Assembly (NCBI GenBank): GCA_028752905.1 | Contig: JAQNBH010000015.1 | Location: 32,757,529-32,821,528 of the forward strand | DNA: 64,000 nucleotides | DNA from: Cladorhizidae sp. MBARI D1340-BT2 | Taxonomy: Eukaryota; Porifera; Demospongiae; Poecilosclerida; Cladorhizidae | Direction of reading: 5' to 3' | In this document: positions 11,510 through 22,862 of the stretch, piece after piece | Position numbering within the stretch: position 1 is the stretch's first letter | How the letters are laid out: each line of letters opens with the position of its first letter | The notes under the pieces: generated by a model | The model's input: only the letters and a program-made list of their open reading frames with translations | Databases searched by the model: none | Told to the model about the DNA's origin: nothing | Translations under genes and position numbers: made by a program

Positions 11510-11985
11510 AACTGAGTAATAGTCGTGATTCTTCTTTTAAACAGACATTACTGATTATAAACTATGTCCATGCCATTTTCCTGTTTGTGCTAATACCACT
11601 ACTATTCCTCTGTTGTTTTCTCCCTTCCTCATCCCTATTCTATTTCCACACATAATTTCTCAAGCACACATTATTATGCTAAATATTATTAAACACATTG
11701 TAGATGATAAATTATTACAATGAAGTAATATTTCAATGAATTGAGTTGTCATATGTATTTTAGATTGTGTAGAACTATTATTCATAGTGAAACTCGGAAT
11801 GGAATTTCTGTTTTCTTGCCCGTCTAAAATTTTACAGTATTCTATTGTCGTTTATGGTGTTATAATTATTATAATATATTATATCTATGTCCCAATGAAC
11901 ATCAATTTGGTGATGAATAATAATATAGTTTAAGAAAATTACTTAGTTTGCAGATTGAGAATGGCAATTGAAATAATTATTAGTG
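11510..11985. other. 3' flank of cytokine-like gene 1 (duplicated with 17101-17560)
   Basis: Nearly identical to 17101-17560 and also present inverted at 48770-48900 plus 49361-49740. It contains no gene. It marks the left edge of the recent tandem copy shared by genes 1 and 2. No clear AATAAA lies close to the stop codon. Confidence 0.7.
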
Positions 11986-12615
11986 TTAGGAGTTCGACTT
12001 GTAACCTGTGATGATCTTTTCACCTTCACAAGGGCACCAATGAGATCGACTACTATCAAATTGGCAAATAGTTCTCACAAACATCAAATCTCGGACTTTA
12101 AGAGGTGTGCACTCAACTGTCTCTGGAGTCTCTGGATTCGTTTGAAGTTCAGCTTGGATAAGAAAACTAGGGAAGTGGTCGTGATTGTATTTGCATGAGT
12201 ACCTCCAGCGACATGACCCCGAATCCTTCGTTGGCAAATTGATACTGCTGAGTAAGTCACGACATCTTATATTTGCTATTCTCTCTTTTTCCACTATGGT
12301 AGCATTGATTGGTGTGGGTGTTGGTGCTCTGTCACCTCTTAGAATGCCAGAATAGAAGAGATCAAACATACTGAAGACATGCTGGGGAGTGTCTAGCGAC
12401 AAACTGCCTTGTGCTCTGTTTTGAATCGCTTCTCCCAAAGATGTGCAATGATCATTACTGGATTGATTGCAGTTAACAACTGTATTTTGAGGACATCTGT
12501 CATAAATGTTGGATTCTTTACCGTTCACCTGTCGCCGATAGAGTGGTGATTGTGCAGCAAACTGCACTGAAATGAATATGAAGAGAATGACTTGGCCAAG
12601 TTTGATACTGGACAT
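11986..12615 (-). CDS. secreted cysteine-rich cytokine-like protein, gene 1 (IL-17-type cystine-knot candidate)
   Basis: A single open frame of 209 codons. Residues 1-22 are a classic signal peptide (hydrophobic VILFIFISVQFAAQ). The mature part has ten cysteines (41, 49, 57, 118, 135, 141, 169, 184, 194, 196) and sequons at N50 and N104. The C-terminal 75 residues follow the IL-17 pattern: SCRWRY (134-139), HFPSFLIQAE (147-156), ECTPL (168-172), LMFVRTIC (177-184), HWCPCE (192-197) and IITGY (201-205). IL-17 proteins are secreted dimeric ligands of SEFIR-domain receptors. Against that assignment, the usual C-x-C near the A-x-C position and the final C-T-C are missing, so disulfides would be rewired. 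Other secreted cystine-knot families remain possible. The start fits the signal peptide and is shared by all copies. A TATA box lies upstream. Confidence 0.8.
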   Translation of the reverse strand: MSSIKLGQVILFIFISVQFAAQSPLYRRQVNGKESNIYDRCPQNTVVNCNQSSNDHCTSLGEAIQNRAQGSLSLDTPQHVFSMFDLFYSGILRGDRAPTPTPINATIVEKERIANIRCRDLLSSINLPTKDSGSCRWRYSCKYNHDHFPSFLIQAELQTNPETPETVECTPLKVRDLMFVRTICQFDSSRSHWCPCEGEKIITGYKSNS

Positions 12616-12695
12616 ATTAAGTATTCTGCAATGTAGTTCTAGGTAGGTAAGTTTAAGATTGTAGTAGATTGTGATGTTTACAGGTCGTTCCTCTC

Positions 12696-12710
12696 TATCT
12701 TATATACTTT
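12696..12710 (-). promoter_or_regulatory. TATA box of gene 1
   Basis: On the minus strand AAAGTATATAAGATA lies about 81-95 bp upstream of the ATG. The same motif is at 18271-18285, 48053-48068 and 54850-54863, beside the other three copies. A G-rich GGGGACTCTC lies just upstream in genes 1 and 2; it is one base from a kappa-B-like pattern but is altered in genes 3 and 4. Confidence 0.6.
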
Positions 12711-12719
12711 AGAGGGGAC

Positions 12720-14210
12720 TCTCGAACTATTCCATATCTGCCAGCATCAAAGCTGAGCTACTTGATACTTCCCAACCAATTCAGAAACAGGAAATGGTAG
12801 TGTGGACTTCCAGAGAGTTATATAGTTCCCTAGCATTTCCCTAGAAATTCAGCAAAGCGGCAAGCTTTGCCTGATTATAAAATCTTTCCATATTAGTATG
12901 TTTTACAGGGAGAGATCTATACCTTTAACAAAGGGGCAGGCCCAAGGTTTAAAATTATGACAAATAGTCTATGAAACACCATGATTGGTTCTTCCACATT
13001 GTCATTTTGAAAAACTGAAATTTTGCCTCTGTGATGAAAGACCCATGGTCACATAGAGTAGGAAGGTCAGCTCCAGATGAGTGTTGACCTAACGGAGGCA
13101 ACATGTATGAGCAACTAGGTAGGTATGCCCTAGTCCTTCCAGCAAGATTTCATGAATTCTGTTATATTGTTGTCAGCAACATTTATTTGCGTGGCATGAA
13201 TAGAGTAATGGTAGATACTGACAAATACCTGAGCTGGGTGATCACACTGATTTATTCTATTGCACTTTTGAAGACTTTCTTCTTCAATGGCTGAAGGCAA
13301 ATTAATATGTGATAATTCTTTGCTCTGGTATTGATCACCAGAGATTTATTTTACGGAAGAATATCGTAAAAAATGTTTGTTAACAGAGTTACAGTAGATC
13401 AAAGACATATATTATTTAAGAAAATACTACTCTACAAATGACCAGTTTGTGATTCAACCAGTGGACAACATTATGTGTAACTTTTCCTGACACTATACTA
13501 CAATGATAATATCCATATAGGAACATGCCTACAGCTGGCATTAGGGCCAGTTTAAGAGATAGGATACAATCAGGTCTAGTGGAATATTGTCTAGAGAAAT
13601 CAGAGAACACAAATAGGTATATAGCTTGTACTAATGATTTCGTCATTGATGTAATGGTAGGATTGGAAAACAATTTTTTTTAAATTGTTTATTGTAATCA
13701 GATGTCTGCTTCCCAAACTGTTGGTCAATGCCAGAAATAAACTTTTCTTAAAACGCAATCGCAGTTACAGCACTAAACAAACTCAATCGTATTCTAATTA
13801 GGTTACAAATATACTAACCCTTAGAACCCTATGCTCCCTAATATGTGTGTGCCTGCCACCCTGTGGTCCTGGAGAAAAAAATACTAAAAAGTTTAAAATT
13901 GATTATAATGCCAAACAAAAAAAAACAAAAAAAATGAAGAAAAAAAAAAGGAAAAAAATGGGGAAAAAAGCCGAAAAACCGGCCGCTCGGGTATATACCA
14001 CTCTAGGTATCGGCCGAAAAACCGGCCGCTTGGGGTCTAAGAGTACTACAACAAATCACATTTATATATATATGTATGACAGCAGGATTATTTGCATGAG
14101 TGCAACTCAGAATGCCTAATTATTTCTTAGAAGAGAATTTTCGATAAATGTTCTTGCATTTGTCTTATTTTGATAGAAATTAGCATGGCGTCTACTGGAT
14201 TTTGCATCTA
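12720..14210 (-). repeat. upstream cassette U2 beside gene 1
   Basis: Reverse-oriented copy of the conserved parts of the 4550-7190 cassette. It holds the CATCATGGTGG-related segment (12960-13110), the PTITSM segment (13416-13680) and the segment ending in TGGATTTTGCATC (14100-14210). It lacks the LINE-like remnant. A frame of about 85 codons at 13416-13673 (-) is also partly open in other copies but matches no family I know. An insertion-like A-rich and GGCCGAAAAACCGGCC stretch lies at 13860-14030. Confidence 0.6.
13860..14035. repeat. A-rich tract with GGCCG/CCGGC-type palindromes
   Basis: An A-rich low-complexity run (13875-13975) is followed by two copies of GCCGAAAAACCGGCCGCT about 45 bp apart, each partly self-complementary. 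The other cassette copies do not have it at this place, so it is an insertion private to this copy. The element type is not known. Confidence 0.55.
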
Positions 14211-14216
14211 TTTTAA

Positions 14217-17100
14217 TTGTACCAGTTATTTTGGTGGAGTGCTTCGATGCACCCCCAGGTGATGACACTGACAATGACTTCTATGGCTATCTGCATTTTT
14301 GCAGAGGAAAACATCAACTGCCAATGCTTATCCTTGCAGAGAAAACATCAACAGCCAATGCTTCACTTGAAATTTAAGTATGCCAGTGGCACTGAAGTTT
14401 CTTTGACCATCCAAAGAACAAACTACCTTTCCTCAACAGTTTTCACCTCCCCTATGTTGCAGTTGTCAAACCACTCCTCCACTTACACTTCCAGCTGCTC
14501 CTGCTCCAATACATTCTTTGTTCCTGATTTTCATAGGTTATTCAAACATAAACATTAATATCAATTATTTATTGAAACTTTGGGTTGTACAAATGCTTAG
14601 ACTCTCAGTTATCTTCTGGAATATAATGTGGCTGAATCTCAGTGTACTGGCATGCTATTACGTTAAATATATGCATGAATGTGTGCGGGTGTAAAATAAT
14701 ATTACCTTGAACTACCAATCTTCTATATCTAATATTCCTAATGTATAATACTTGAGAGAAGAGAGGGGCTTCTATCATAATTTAGCTCTATTTAGTAAGA
14801 TAATCTAACTAGCTAGACATAAATTATTACTCACAATCATAACTCTATTATTTTTATACACATCTTTGCTACCTAGCATTGACATCATCTACCATTGAAA
14901 AACTTACTTATGTTCAGGTAAAGCTTCTACACTCCATCTATATATCCATGTTTACACAAGGAAAGGAGCACCATAAAAGTAAACCTTGAAGATTTCTATA
15001 AACTTGAAATGATACAAGAGTTTGACACACTATATACAATGGAGCGCTGCAGATAGTTGTGAGAAAGCTATAGCTACTGTAGCTACACCTACTGCATTGT
15101 ACTCAAAAGAAAGAAATCATCAGAATAATTACTGAGCACCCAAGGTTTAGGTTAGCTTGAGCTACGCTACTTGTTATGTTTTACTAACTAACTTTGGACT
15201 GGAGAGTGCTACGAGAATTCTATAGCTATTAACCATAGGTTTATTAGCATCTGCACTGGTCTGGGCTCTATTGCTATAGCACTCACCAAAGTCCACAGAT
15301 TTAGCTGTCTAGCTATGGTAGTATGAATAATTTGTAATGCGCATGTGCCTACTAATAACATTGATGCATGCACAGCTGCAGAATCAGAATCTTTTTAAGC
15401 AGAACATCTAGCTGTTTGTTTTTCCAGAACAGGTAACGAAAATAGACTTCAGAAAAGGAAAAGAGAGAAAGAGAAATGTCAGAGAATGGTCCTGAAACAG
15501 CACAACAAAGAAATGAAATTTGAGATTTATAAAGTAATCATGAGAAACCCAGAAGCCCATGATAGAGAAACTTCTTTAGGCCCGGGTGAAGTTTCATTCT
15601 GACTTAGCCACTCACTCTATTCATCAACAAACTCTAGTTGTGGACACATTTTGCTATAATGAAAATGCTTGTCATGGACGAGTTTCAAAATGAAAATGAT
15701 ATTGAGCATGTCCTCCTTGAAAACTGTGAGGAATATACTACTGTTCATAGTACAATCCAATCTAATGACATCAATAATTTACAGATCGGGAATCAGTTGT
15801 GTTAAGCCTGCAGCTATGCTTGGAATAGGAAAATGCTTAGAGAGTAATATTAAATTTATGCAGCTTTGCTAGTCTCACAATGCCTTACATTCATTACTAG
15901 AATTAATGCTGGCAGAAAAGAGTTTTCTCCAGGATGAACATTCGTGGCCTGCTCTCGAGTGTGTTTCTTGCTGCATGATATGCTTTCTGATCCATCTTTT
16001 GGTTACCTGCGATTCTCAAATCTAACGAACATTAAATGATATCAAGAATGGCTGAAAGAAGACAAACCACTTGTAGACATTAAATATTCTACAATGTCAT
16101 CTATTTACAATTTCCTTTAATGACCACATCACCAGATATTGAAGATAGAAATTCAAGCATGGGTTGTTTTTGTATTCCAGCAGTCAGTACATGACATGGG
16201 AAAAGCAGTGAGTTAGTAGTGCTTGCCCCTTTGCCTCAGCATTTTGTCTGTCCATTAAAATGCAATCCCATGGACACGGTTGGCAGTGAAGTACTTGCCA
16301 AACTTAGGTTCTGAATGTGGAATCAAATGGTCATTTCAATAAACTGGCTGGACTGAATCATTTCTACCATTTTCTGAGGAAGTGGACAGCCTGTGACAAA
16401 CTTAAACCTGGTGCTATTATAAGCGTACTTGTGGTTTTGATTGAGGAAAATAAGCTTGCGTGGCAGTGGACCGCCCTGATAATACTCCTGTTGGTCAAGG
16501 TGAAGATACCAGTTGTGGATTAGATGATGTTGTTGTACACTAAGCATCATGTTGAGTCCTTATGGGATGTACACCAATGCTGATTGGGAGGTGAGATTGT
16601 TTAAGCACGTGCGCTGGACTAATGGGACGCAACCAAGTGAGCAGTGTGATTATATGATTCGATTCAGAGTCTTTTTCCTTTCCCTGCTAGTGACTATAAT
16701 GACTGACCCATCCTCTATATATATACTTCAATGTCACAAGATTTTATTTGCTTGAGACTTGCCTGGACCCAAATTGGTTCCATTTGCATGAACACTCCAA
16801 TGCATGTCTAGAACTCTCTTATTTGTGTATGAGTGGGCTATTACAGGGCACATTTATAGTCATTCTTCAAACTTTAACGAGAAACTACTGACTCAACTCA
16901 TGTAAAAGTCTGGTGCTGGCCAAGTAATTATAATTAAGTACAGAAAAGAGAGGCAAAATTTATATAATGCCAGAGGTGTTTAATGGACCATCTGTCATTT
17001 AGGAATATATAATATTCACAGTCTATTGTGAAGCTATTTCTCTCATATTAATTTGCACATGTATAAGCTTAGTCTAACTCCTGGCATCTAAGGAAATAAC
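14217..17100. repeat. intergenic block W between genes 1 and 2
   Basis: The whole stretch recurs inverted at 49740-53130. It holds short frames without intact homology: 14217-14558 (inverted at 52644-53126), a lysine-rich stretch near 15430-15480, a MDEFQNENDIEH frame near 15674-15800 with a stop, and 16317-16755. Within 14310-14370 the words GAAAACATCAAC and GCCAATGCTT occur twice, a small local duplication. I do not recognise a functional gene. Preservation in both orientations reflects recent duplication rather than proven constraint. Confidence 0.5.
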
Positions 17101-17560
17101 TGAGTAATAGTCGTGATTCTTCTTTTAAACAGACATTACTGATTATAAACCATGTCCATGCCATTTTCCTGTTTGTGCTGATACCACTACTATTCCTCTG
17201 TTGTTTTCTCCCTTCCTCATCCCTATTCTATTTCCACACATAATTTCTCAAGCACACATTATTATGCTAAATATTATTAAACACATTGTAGTTGATAAAT
17301 AAGTAATATTTCAATGAATTGAGTAGTCATATGCATTTTAGATTGTGTAGAACTATTATTCATAGTGATGAAACTCGGAATGGAATTTCTGTTTTCTTGC
17401 CCGTCTAAAATTTTACAGTATTCTATTGTCGTTTATGGTGTTATATTATAATATATTATATCTATGTCCCAATGAACATCAATTTGGTCATGAATAATAA
17501 TATAGTTTAAGAAAACTACTTAGTTTGCAGATTGAGAATGGCAATTGAAATAAATTAGTG

Positions 17561-18190
17561 TTAGGAGTTCGACTTGTAACCTGTGATGATCTTTTCACCT
17601 TCACAAGGGCACCAATGAGATCGACTACTATCAAATTGGCAAATAGTTCTCACAAACATCAAATCTCGGACTTTAAGAGGTGTGCACTCAACTGTCTCTG
17701 GAGTCTCTGGATTCGTTTGAAGTTCAGCTTGGATAAGAAAACTAGGGAAGTGGTCGTGATTGTATTTGCATGAGTACCTCCAGCGACATGACCCCGAATC
17801 CTTCGTTGGCAAATTGATACTGCTGAGTAAGTCACGACATCTTATATTTGCTATTCTCTCTTTTTCCACTATGGTAGCATTGATTGGTGTGGGTGTTGGT
17901 GCTCTGTCACCTCTTAGAATGCCAGAATAGAAGAGATCAAACATACTGAAGACATGCTGGGGAGTGTCTAGCGACAAACTGCCTTGTGCTCTGTTTTGAA
18001 TCGCTTCTCCCAAAGATGTGCAATGATCATTACTGGATTGATTGCAGTTATCAACTGTATTTTGAGGACAGCTGTCATAAATGGTGGATTCTTCACTGTT
18101 CACCTGTCGCCGATACAGTGGTGATTGTGCAGCAAACTGCACTGAAATTAATATGAAGAGAATGACTTGGCCAAGTTTGATACTGGACAT
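17561..18190 (-). CDS. secreted cysteine-rich cytokine-like protein, gene 2 (IL-17-type cystine-knot candidate)
   Basis: 209 codons, in tandem with gene 1 at an offset of 5575 bp. Signal peptide 1-22, the same ten cysteines, sequons N50 and N104 and the same IL-17-like C-terminal pattern. It differs from gene 1 at only six residues, all before residue 48 (F14L, G32S, K33E, N36T, R40S, V47D); residues 48-209 are identical. The identical part and the 3' flank point to very recent duplication or gene conversion. A TATA box lies at 18271-18285. The gene is probably functional, as the frame is fully open. Family assignment carries the same caveat as for gene 1. Confidence 0.8.
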   Translation of the reverse strand: MSSIKLGQVILFILISVQFAAQSPLYRRQVNSEESTIYDSCPQNTVDNCNQSSNDHCTSLGEAIQNRAQGSLSLDTPQHVFSMFDLFYSGILRGDRAPTPTPINATIVEKERIANIRCRDLLSSINLPTKDSGSCRWRYSCKYNHDHFPSFLIQAELQTNPETPETVECTPLKVRDLMFVRTICQFDSSRSHWCPCEGEKIITGYKSNS

Positions 18191-18270
18191 ATTAAGTATT
18201 CTGCAATGTAGTTCTAGGTAGGTAAGTTTAAGATTGTAGTAGATTGTGATGTTTACAGGTCGTTCCTCTC

Positions 18271-18285
18271 TATCTTATATACTTT
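18271..18285 (-). promoter_or_regulatory. TATA box of gene 2
   Basis: Minus-strand AAAGTATATAAGATA about 81 bp upstream of the ATG at 18190, identical to gene 1. The surrounding 200 bp are also nearly identical to gene 1. Confidence 0.6.
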
Positions 18286-18479
18286 AGAGGGGACTCTCGA
18301 ACTATTCCATATCTGCCAGCATCAAAGCTGAGCTACTTGATACTTCCCAACCAATTCAGAAACAGGAAATGGTAGTGTGGACTTCCAGAGAGTTAGTTCC
18401 CTAGCATTCCCCTAGAAATTCAGCAAAGCGGCAAGCAATATTCTTTGTCTGATCATAAAATCTTACCATATTAGTATGT

Positions 18480-20720
18480 TTTACAGGGAGAGATCTATAC
18501 CTTTAACAAAGGGGCAGGCCCTAGTTTTAAGATTATGACAAGTAGTCTATGAAATACCATTATTTTGAAAAATAAAATTTTTCCTCTGTGATGAAAATCC
18601 CCATGGTCGCATAGAGTAGTAAAGTCTGGTCCAGATGATTGTTGACCTAATGGAAGAAGCATGAATGACCACCTAGATATAGGTATGCCCATATCCATCC
18701 ACTTTGTTGGCCATGAATCTTCCAGATTATATGGATTCTGTTAAATTGTTTTTCAGCAACATTAGAGTAATGGCAGATATTGCAAAGTACCTGACCTGGT
18801 TGATCACAAATTTTTTCACATGCAATTTTTAAGACTTTCTTCTGAAGGAAAATAAATGTGTGATAATTCTTTACTCTGGTATTGACCACAGGACATTTCT
18901 TTGTCTTCAAGCAAAGAATATCTCAGTGACTGTAAAGAAAATGTTTGTTAACAGAGTTACAGTATGTAAAAAGCATACATTAAATAAGAAAATACTAATC
19001 TAAGGAACATGCATACAGCTGGCATTAGGGCCAGAGTAAGATATATGGATAGTAATAGGTCTAGTGGTTGTTTAGAATATTGTCTAGAGAAATCAGACAA
19101 AACAGTATGGTAGCTAGTATAAATGATTTCAAATGATTTCATCATCGACGTAATGGTTGGATGGTAAAACATATTTTCAAAAACGTTGTTTCCCAAACTG
19201 TTGGGCCATGCAAGTAAAACACTTTTCTAAAACAATTCAATATCTCAAAAAGTGCACTAACTGTAATCCACAAACTTAATCGTTGTAACTATTTCCTAAT
19301 AAGGTTACAACTAACTATTAACTACAACAAAGCACATTTATATATATATGTGCCATCCCAGTACTTTTCTATATTCAATAGCTCTGCCTTAACACAGCAT
19401 TGAGCACTATTTGTAGCCTTCATCAGCAAACTACCTTCTAAGTATAATTTAATAGCTCTGCCTTAATACAGCATTGAGCACTATTTGTAGCCTTCTCAGC
19501 AAACTACCTTCTAAGTATATATATATATATATATATATTGAAAGTGGGATTTTACCATTGTATTTGGATTGAGTGCAACTCAGAATGCCTCATTAGTTCT
19601 TAGAAGAAACATTTTGGTAAATGTGGTTGCATTTATAATCGAATACTCATTATGGCCTATTTTGATACCATGGTGTCTCCTAGATTTTGCATATATTTTA
19701 GTTATACTTTTGTAATGGTAGAATAGCCATTCAACTGATCTCCACTTGATATATCATTGTAAAGTTCCTGATGGCGAAGCTGCTATTCCTTACGGAACAT
19801 CCTTATGTTTATTTCAACACCATGAATTCAACACTGCCAATTGCCCTTCAGAAGCACAACTTTTCTGCAGCATCTCCACTAGTGCTCTACAATGAGACTT
19901 AAATTGCCAACACATACACTTGGGGAACATCTACACTTAAAACTGGGCTTCAAATACTAATCATTTCATACTCTTTGACTAGGGTGTTCCATCAACTTAG
20001 ATCATTGGTCAACAACACATATACTGACCAAGCCTGGTGGAGGTGTGGCAGCAACATGACACTATCCAGGCCAGTGATAAATCAGTTTTAACCCGACCAG
20101 TACATATCAGTGGGAATCCCTCCTCACCACAACACTAGCTCAGGTTATCAGTCAGTGATACAGCAGAAACACCATTTCAATAGAATAGCTCTCTCCATCT
20201 GAAACTTTCCAGCCAAGCATCCAATAATGAAGATTAATATCAAATTGGGGGGAAATTCATTAGTTAGAAGATGTGTAAAATATCAACCTCTCCCACTCAA
20301 ACCAAATAGCTTTGCAGCTAATCAACAACCTGATTCGGTAAACAGAAAACAAGAAATTCTACCACAACCCTCCTGACTTGGTTACCTGGATTCTAATCAA
20401 CAATGTCAATAGAGTCTTCTCTCACAAAATTAAATGTCAACTTCGGAATAAGCAGCATCCTCCATTCGTCGATAGTGCATATTATATCACTACTCAAGTG
20501 GCATTTTCCAAACTGTGAAGTGCAATTAAGAAACTCAAGTATGCAAGTGTTCTCGTCCAATTGAATAACTTATCCATGCAGGTCCTCTCCATGATTACTG
20601 GTTCGAGGTCCTAATTGCTAATTGCCTAGGACCATTACGATTCCCTTCATCCCTGAAGTCACACAATGTTGATGACATCACCACCAAATTATGACTCGAA
20701 AAACTACAATCCCACTTGAC
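18480..20720 (-). repeat. upstream cassette U3 beside gene 2, with LINE-like remnant
   Basis: Reverse-oriented full cassette: 18500-18660, 18957-19196 (PTITSMMKS frame), 19560-19750, then the LINE-like remnant 19750-20700. The last part has a frame related to 56958-57209 and is followed by decayed reverse-transcriptase-like words. Best collinear partner: 55080-57310. Site 19700-19740 (GTAATGGTAGAATAGCCATTC) is the unoccupied version of the position where the DDE transposon sits at 22149 and 58332. Confidence 0.65.
19378..19518. repeat. tandem duplication of about 70 bp plus AT microsatellite
   Basis: The unit from AATAGCTCTGCCTTAA to ACCTTCTAAGTATA occurs twice in a row (19378-19445 and 19450-19518) with few changes, then runs into an (AT)n run at about 19516-19540. 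It is absent from the partner cassette at 56060-56100, so it arose after that duplication or was lost there. Confidence 0.8.
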
Positions 20721-20723
20721 TCC

Positions 20724-20960
20724 TCTGTAATATAGTTCTAGGTAGGTAAGTTTACAATGATAGTAGATGGTATTAGTTTGTGATGTCTAAGAGCCATTCT
20801 TTTATACTTTAGTATTGAACTATTGCTATCATCAAAGCTGAACTACTTGATACTTCCCAACCAATTCAGAAGCAGAAAATGGTAGTAGAGCTCCTGACAG
20901 TTAGTTGGCTACTTCCCTTCAGCAGCAAGTAACTTCATTTTGTTGATCATACAATTTTCC
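20724..20960 (-). promoter_or_regulatory. orphan cytokine-like promoter fragment
   Basis: Homologous to the 5' leader and promoter of genes 1-4 (AGTTCTAGGTAGGTAAGTTTA, then GCCATTCTTTTATACTTTAG, then ACTACTTGATACTTCCCAACC). No coding sequence follows on the minus-strand downstream side; cassette U3 abuts it directly. The TATA region is altered. It marks a copy whose gene was deleted. The twin is at 57330-57480. Confidence 0.75.
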
Positions 20961-22148
20961 CTATTGGCTGGGTGAACTCTCCACCTTCAATGGAGGTGCA
21001 GGCCAAAGGTTTAAGATTATGAGAAGTAGTCTATGAACCACCATGCTCAGTTGTTCCACACTGTCCTTTTGGAAGAGAAAATGTTCAGCTCAGATTAAAA
21101 GGCTAATGGTCACATAGAGTAGCAAGGTCTGGTCCAGGGAATTGTTGACCAAATGGAAGCATGGATGAGCACCTAGTTATATGTATGCCCTATTGCATAC
21201 ACACTGTTGCATACACACTGTTGGCCATAGATCAGCTAAATTTCATGGATTCTGTTATATACTTTTCAGCAACATGTATTTGAGTGGCATGAATATGCAG
21301 CTATTGACAAGTGCTGGGTGATCTGCCCACCGATTTATCTTATCCCACTTTTGAAGCCTTTCAAAGCTAAATCCTTCATGCTGAAGACAAATCAATGTGT
21401 GATAATTCTTTGCTCTGGTAATGAACACCAGACATATCTTTGAGGAAGGAATATCTAGTGACTGTAACCAGATGCTTGTTAACTCAGTTACAGTAGAGTA
21501 TTCAAGAAAATACTATACAGTTTACAAATGACATATCAGATTCTGATTCAACCAGTGCATAACCGCCTGGGTTACTTCTTCGTGACACCATCCTAGAATT
21601 GCTTCATGATAATATTCATACTGGAACATGGTTACAGCTGGCAATAGGGCCACGGTAAGAGATAGGGATAACATCAGGGTTGGTTCAGAATATTGTTTAG
21701 AGAAATCAGCCATATAATTTGGTAGCTAGTACAAAGGATTACATCATTGTTGTAATGGTAGAACGATCAAACAGGGTTTCAAAAACCTGGCTACATTACT
21801 CAGATATTTTCTTCCCAAACTGTTGGCCCAAAGTAATACACTTTTCTTAGAATGCATTTCAGTTTCTCAGTTTCTCAAAAAGCGCACTAACCGTAATGCA
21901 CAAACTCAATCATTAAAATTATTTCATAACAAGGCCCTTTAGATTATATATATTATACATATATATGACATTGGTATTTACCATCATGTGTGCATGAGTG
22001 CATCTTAATTAATTATGTAGAATGCCTCATTAGATCTTAGAAGAGCTTTATTGGTAAATATTGATGCAAATACTCATTATGGCCAAGATAGAAATTTTAA
22101 CATAGTGTCTCTTTTTTTAAATTTATTTTTATTTCAGTTATCTAATGG
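20960..22148 (-). repeat. upstream cassette U4, truncated
   Basis: Reverse-oriented cassette: 21000-21170 (mirrors 6890-7090), 21522-21800 (63-codon frame with LSLSLTVALLPAV), and 21990-22148. It stops at GGTA where the DDE transposon begins. Collinear with 57480-58333. Confidence 0.65.
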
Positions 22149-22417
22149 TAGTGCAACAGGGCATCTACTTCCAAAATGTTCTTACCTCCGTAACTCCTGA
22201 CTGCCGCGGACTACAATTCATTGGGGGGAAAATATCCTCCGTTGATTTCAACATTTCTTTCATTCAGAGTATTAGAACTACATATTTCAGTCGCCACCAA
22301 TTTGTGCATAAATTTACAGACAATTACTGACACACGCATTTGCCGGGCAAGTGGAGAAGAATTTTAGTCGACCGAGTTGTTTTGTGTAGTTCGTAGCCCT
22401 ATTTCTCGTTGTTAGTT

Positions 22418-22530
22418 ATGCCACCAAGAGCAAAAGGAGGATTCAGTCCCAGAAGGCATTGACTCGTGGTAGAGTGAAGCTTGCTCACGTTTCCAGAGCA
22501 TTAAATGAGGCAGAAATGTAAGAAGAGCCA
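22418..22530 (+). pseudogene. DDE transposase, 5' coding fragment (copy 1)
   Basis: Starts ATGCCACCAAGAGC, matching 58487 in copy 2 (MPPKSKRRIQPQK). A one-base deletion after codon 4 shifts the frame. Further on it keeps codons (RALNEAEM) that copy 2 has lost, so the two copies decayed independently. The LINE insertion cuts it at about 22538; it resumes at about 26819. Confidence 0.7.
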
Positions 22531-22555
22531 GCTTTTTTATTATTATTATATTATT

Positions 22556-22606
22556 ATATATGATAGATAGATAGATTAGATAGATAGATAAATAGATAGA
22601 TAGATG
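22556..22606. repeat. GATA microsatellite at the LINE 3' end
   Basis: Repeats of GATA with small interruptions, next to an AT-rich ATT run. On the LINE sense strand this is (TATC)n, the likely 3'-terminal repeat used in target-primed reverse transcription. Confidence 0.85.
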
Positions 22607-22862
22607 ATTTTACAGCACTGTATAATAGCATCAAAATAATGTATAAAGGATGAGAGAGTGCTGAAGGCTTACCAGCAAGAGCTGCTGGTAGCCTTATAGG
22701 TAAGATTAGTTAATTGGAGATGGTAAAGAAAAACATTTACTGCATGGACAAAGATAGTGCCAAGTGCATGGTAAATCAGAATTAAAGTTATTTATGAAAT
22801 ATTCCCAGAAAAATGATTTCAGCTTCTTTTTCAAAGTGTAGGTGGAGAGTTTGAGGTCCATC

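Noticed and set aside
11983..12198. 71-codon plus-strand frame opposite gene 1, repeated opposite genes 2, 3 and 4
   Set aside because: It is the antisense shadow of a near-identical coding sequence; its conservation follows from the sense gene.
12713..12722. kappa-B-like GGGGACTCTC near the TATA box of genes 1 and 2
   Set aside because: It has a mismatch to the consensus and is altered in genes 3 and 4, so it is not supported as a functional site.
15430..15880. Possible Helitron-like or basic-region gene (lysine-rich then MDEFQNEN)
   Set aside because: Only short, stop-interrupted frames without diagnostic motifs; the inverted copy at 51000-51430 is no better.
22556..22606. GATA repeats considered as a CRISPR-like or regulatory array
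   Set aside because: They are a simple microsatellite at a LINE 3' end, without spacers.
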